DNA of 8,166 nucleotides, from the NCBI GenBank assembly GCA_002403895.1, contig DHIQ01000091.1:1-8166 (forward strand), written 5' to 3'. The DNA is from Candidatus Neomicrothrix sp. UBA4742. Lineage in GTDB: Bacteria; Actinomycetota; Acidimicrobiia; Acidimicrobiales; Acidimicrobilacustridaceae. Below the pieces are notes generated by a model. It was given only the letters and a program-made list of their open reading frames with translations, did not search any database and was not told the DNA's origin. The position numbers and the translations under genes are program-made. This document shows positions 6,416-8,166 of the stretch, piece after piece. How positions within the stretch are numbered: position 1 is the first letter of the stretch; every line of letters starts with the position of its first letter.

Positions 6416-7174
6416 ATGGACGACAAGACGCCGACCCCCGCATCCATCCCGCTCAGCCGGCGCCAGGCGATCACCGCCCTCGGCGGGCTGGTGCTCGGGT
6501 TGGTCGCGGTGGGATGCGGCTCCAAGGCCACGCCCTCGGCGTCGTCCTCCTCAGCTTCGACGACGAACTCGGCGGTCACCGCGGGGACAGTGGCCTCCTG
6601 CGTGCTGACGCCCGAGGTGACCGAGGGCCCCTACTTCATCCAGGGAGACCAGGTCCGCGGTGACATCACCGAGGGCCACCCCGGGGCGCCGCTGAGCCTG
6701 GCTGTCACCGTGGTGGACGCCACGACGTGCGCGCCGATCAAGGACGCGTCGGTCGACATCTGGCACTGCGACGCCGGAGGCGTCTATGCCGGGTTCGAGC
6801 AGGCCGGCCTCGGCGGTGGCCCCGGGAGCCCCCAGCAGAGTGTGAGCAGCACCCGGTTCCTGCGGGGCATCCAGATGACCGACGCCAACGGGGTGGCCAG
6901 CTTCGCCACCATCTACCCGGGCTGGTACCAGGGCCGCACGGTGCACATCCACGTCAAGGTGGGTGTCGGCTCCGACGTGCACACCGGCCAGATCTTCTTC
7001 GATGACACGCTTACCGACGCCGTGTTCAAGGCCGCGCCCTACGCCGCCAAAGGTGCTCGCGAGGTGCGCAACGCCGATGACGGGATCTTCGGGCAGTCAT
7101 CCACCACCGTGGCCGACGTGGTGGCCGGCGGGAGCGGCTACACGGGGACGATCGTGCTCGGGGTCCAGGCCTGA
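6416..7174 (+). CDS. Intradiol ring-cleavage dioxygenase-like lipoprotein, Tat/lipobox signal
   Basis: The 252-residue protein starts with LSRRQAI, a hydrophobic stretch and the lipobox VAVGC (C34). This implies export, probably by the Tat route given the twin arginines, followed by lipid anchoring outside the membrane. A Ser/Thr/Ala-rich linker follows, then a domain resembling the catalytic fold of protocatechuate 3,4- and catechol 1,2-dioxygenases. The four expected non-haem Fe(III) ligands can be placed: Y124 in GGVYAGF, Y167 in the IYPGWY motif, and H177 and H179 in VHIHV, with R174 where the active-site Arg normally sits. It should therefore bind iron and could cleave a catechol-type ring, but the substrates of exported members are poorly known and no aromatic-catabolism genes are nearby. 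ATG 6416 is chosen over the adjacent GTG 6413; neither has a clear ribosome binding site. It lies 36 bp after the GT39 remnant, so it may share its transcript. Confidence 0.88.
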   Translation: MDDKTPTPASIPLSRRQAITALGGLVLGLVAVGCGSKATPSASSSSASTTNSAVTAGTVASCVLTPEVTEGPYFIQGDQVRGDITEGHPGAPLSLAVTVVDATTCAPIKDASVDIWHCDAGGVYAGFEQAGLGGGPGSPQQSVSSTRFLRGIQMTDANGVASFATIYPGWYQGRTVHIHVKVGVGSDVHTGQIFFDDTLTDAVFKAAPYAAKGAREVRNADDGIFGQSSTTVADVVAGGSGYTGTIVLGVQA

Positions 7175-7813
7175 TCCTGGCAATGGCCCGGCGGTGGCGC
7201 GCCGGTCGCTGGCCCATCGGACGGCCTCGTAGGCGATGGCGGGATGGAACTTCCAGCGATGGAGTTGACGCTCGACGGTGGCGAGGTCCTCCCCCAGATC
7301 GAGCAAGGAAAGCGCCAGTCCCCGAGCGCGCTCTTTCATGTGCAGCACCTCTTGGCGAGGGCTGGGTTGCTCGACCCAGTGCAGGTGCTGGGTCTGGAGC
7401 GTGGGGGAGAGGCGGGCGATCTGGCCCCGGGTCAGGGGGGCTAGGTTGCGGCGAACGGCCAGGGTGTCGGCGCTCCGCCACTGACCGGCCCCGAAGCGGC
7501 ACACGCGCTCGACGGTGCGCATGAACGGCGAGTGCCGGCCGCCGCGCGTGCCCACACCCAGCGAGCGTGCGGTGTCGGCCAGATCCAGGGTGAATCCGGA
7601 CGGGTTGGCGTCGAGGTCATCGGCCAGACGCCGGAGCAACAGCACCGTCGAGGGGCCGAGGAGCCCCAGCCAGAAGCGCTCGACGTAGGCGCTGCGGGGG
7701 TCGTGACCGAGTTGGTCGATGACCGGGTCGGGCCAGGGCTCGATATCGAGGGTGGCCATCGGGAAGGTCAGGTCGTCAGCGTCAGTGCCAGTGCCAGTGT
7801 CAGGGTCAGTCAT
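7097..7813 (-). CDS. Conserved hypothetical protein of actinobacterial type
   Basis: The 238-residue protein is soluble-looking, with no signal peptide or membrane segment. A repetitive acidic Thr/Gly/Asp leader (residues 1-18) precedes the compact block WPDPVIDQLGHDPRS, ERFWLGLLGPST, a helical RRLADDLDANP region and RGGRHSPFMRTVERVCRF. The first 150 or so residues resemble an uncharacterised family of about 200 residues that I recall from actinobacterial genomes; no function is assigned and I do not propose one. The SPFMRTVERV helix pair looks like a small DNA- or protein-binding helical fold, but that is only an impression. ATG at 7813 is chosen because GGAG lies five bases upstream. A longer frame from GTG at 7879 would start inside the promoter elements. 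The last 25 codons overlap the 3' end of the dioxygenase gene on the opposite strand; this Gly/Pro/His-rich tail may be a recent stop-codon extension. Confidence 0.82.
   Translation of the reverse strand: MTDPDTGTGTDADDLTFPMATLDIEPWPDPVIDQLGHDPRSAYVERFWLGLLGPSTVLLLRRLADDLDANPSGFTLDLADTARSLGVGTRGGRHSPFMRTVERVCRFGAGQWRSADTLAVRRNLAPLTRGQIARLSPTLQTQHLHWVEQPSPRQEVLHMKERARGLALSLLDLGEDLATVERQLHRWKFHPAIAYEAVRWASDRRATAGPLPGSGLDPEHDRPRVAAPAGHHVGHGGG
7783..7812. repeat. Degenerate hexanucleotide repeat (CAGTGC-type) at the 5' end of the hypothetical gene
   Basis: Five consecutive six-base units (CAGTGC, CAGTGC, CAGTGT, CAGGGT, CAGTCA) lie over codons 1-10 of the minus-strand hypothetical gene, where they encode a Thr-Gly/Asp run. 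The period matches the codon frame, so copy-number changes would not shift the frame. The tract precedes the conserved part of the protein and probably has little structural role. Confidence 0.5.
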
Positions 7814-7842
7814 GAGGACTCCAGAGGTTCCGCCGGATAGGA

Positions 7843-7879
7843 GTATTTCAATATATTTCCGCCCTTGAGAAGCTGTCAC
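7843..7879 (-). promoter_or_regulatory. Sigma-70-like promoter for the hypothetical gene
   Basis: On the minus strand a -35 box GTGACA (complement of 7874-7879) and a -10 box TATATT (complement of 7850-7855) are separated by 18 bases; each matches the consensus at five of six positions. Transcription would begin near 7843, giving a leader of about 30 bases that contains the GGAG ribosome binding site before the ATG at 7813. The AT-rich patch around 7841-7860 stands out sharply from its GC-rich surroundings. A perfect TTGACA (complement of 7893-7898) lies further upstream but has no well-spaced partner. Confidence 0.6.
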
Positions 7880-7926
7880 GTTCTCTTCCGAGTGTCAATG
7901 GACCCCGACTCTGGCACGATCGGTTC

Positions 7927-8166
7927 ATGTCGCCCGATGAGCTTCAGACCGGCCAACGCCTCGTCGGTGAGGCCGCCCGGGTCACCGTGTTGACCGGGGC
8001 GGGGATCTCCACCGACTCGGGCATCCCCGACTTCCGGGGACCCAACGGCTTGTGGACCAAGAACCCGAAGGCGGAGCGGACCTCCAACATCGACTACTAC
8101 GTGTCCGACCCGGAGGTGCGGCGGCTGGCCTGGCAGGGCCGCATCAACTGGATGACCGAGCCCCGG
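7927..8166 (+). CDS. SIR2-family NAD-dependent protein deacylase, N-terminal part (runs off right edge)
   Basis: Eighty codons are present, open to the window edge. The start of the sirtuin Rossmann fold is clear: [23 protein letters not shown] at about residues 21-43 carries the NAD-binding GAGIS loop (24-28) and the DFRG motif (35-38). Sirtuins remove acyl groups from lysines using NAD, releasing nicotinamide. The catalytic His and any zinc-binding cysteines would lie beyond the window, so activity and subclass cannot be judged. It is divergent from the hypothetical gene, sharing a 113-bp intergenic region. No ribosome binding site is visible before the ATG at 7927; a leaderless transcript, common in actinobacteria, would fit but no strong -10 box is seen at the right distance. 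No functional link to the glycosylation genes is apparent. Confidence 0.93.
   Translation, partial: MSPDELQTGQRLVGEAARVTVLTGAGISTDSGIPDFRGPNGLWTKNPKAERTSNIDYYVSDPEVRRLAWQGRINWMTEPR

Noticed and set aside
7188..7205. Hairpin CCGGCG-loop-CGCCGG as a terminator for the dioxygenase gene
   Set aside because: A six-pair GC stem inside coding sequence of the opposite-strand gene, without a T-run, is expected often in such GC-rich DNA.
7814..7879. Upstream start (GTG at 7879) for the hypothetical gene
   Set aside because: The extra 22 codons would overlie the predicted -35/-10 boxes and leader, while ATG 7813 has GGAG at good spacing.
7865..7893. Plus-strand promoter for the SIR2 gene from TTGAGA at 7865-7870
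   Set aside because: At 16-18 bases downstream there is no AT-rich -10 box (the sequence is about CCGAGT), so the pair is not supported.
1..8166. Mobile element, CRISPR, phage or defence system
   Set aside because: No transposase, integrase, terminal inverted repeat, direct-repeat array or defence-type domain was seen, and base composition is even across the genes.

Overview
The window looks like chromosomal DNA of a high-G+C actinomycete. Almost every codon in the real genes ends in G or C, GTG and ATG starts occur, and the protein families (OmpR-type regulator, GT2/GtrA fusion, YkcB-like GT39, Tat/lipobox lipoprotein, an actinobacterial hypothetical family) fit Actinomycetota. A lineage such as Acidimicrobiia is possible, but the sequence does not prove it. 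No tRNA, rRNA, CRISPR array, insertion sequence or integrase was seen.

Layout. Bases 1-353 (minus) hold the N-terminus of a YkcB-like GT39 membrane glycosyltransferase that runs off the left edge. Upstream of it on the same strand (416-1129) is an OmpR/PhoP-type response regulator with a GTG start and a good ribosome binding site. A 151-bp divergent control region with repeated GTTCT elements follows. On the plus strand come a GT2 polyprenyl-phosphate sugar synthase fused to two consecutive GtrA-like domains (1281-2996), a membrane sensor histidine kinase (3070-4527), an unreported-looking 37-codon ORF with a strong Shine-Dalgarno (4605-4718), and a second YkcB-like GT39 gene (4723-6379). The second GT39 gene has lost an internal segment and changes frame at about 5371-5380, so it is called a pseudogene. 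Next is a Tat/lipobox intradiol-dioxygenase-like lipoprotein (6416-7174). A conserved hypothetical gene (7097-7813, minus) converges on it and overlaps its 3' end by 78 bp. It has a good sigma-70-like promoter in an AT-rich island. The right edge holds the start of a SIR2-family NAD-dependent deacylase (7927 onward, plus).

How the genes may work together (inference from family knowledge). GT2 enzymes of this type charge polyprenyl phosphate with a sugar. GtrA-type membrane domains are associated with moving the lipid-linked sugar across the membrane. GT39 enzymes then transfer the sugar to an acceptor on the outer face. The regulator and the kinase sit on opposite sides of the GT2/GtrA gene and are the only two-component partners visible, so they probably form a pair controlling this envelope-glycosylation module. 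The features most worth a second look are the tandem GtrA fusion, the decayed second GT39 beside an apparently intact first copy, the small coupled ORF ahead of it, and the repeat-bearing divergent promoter region.
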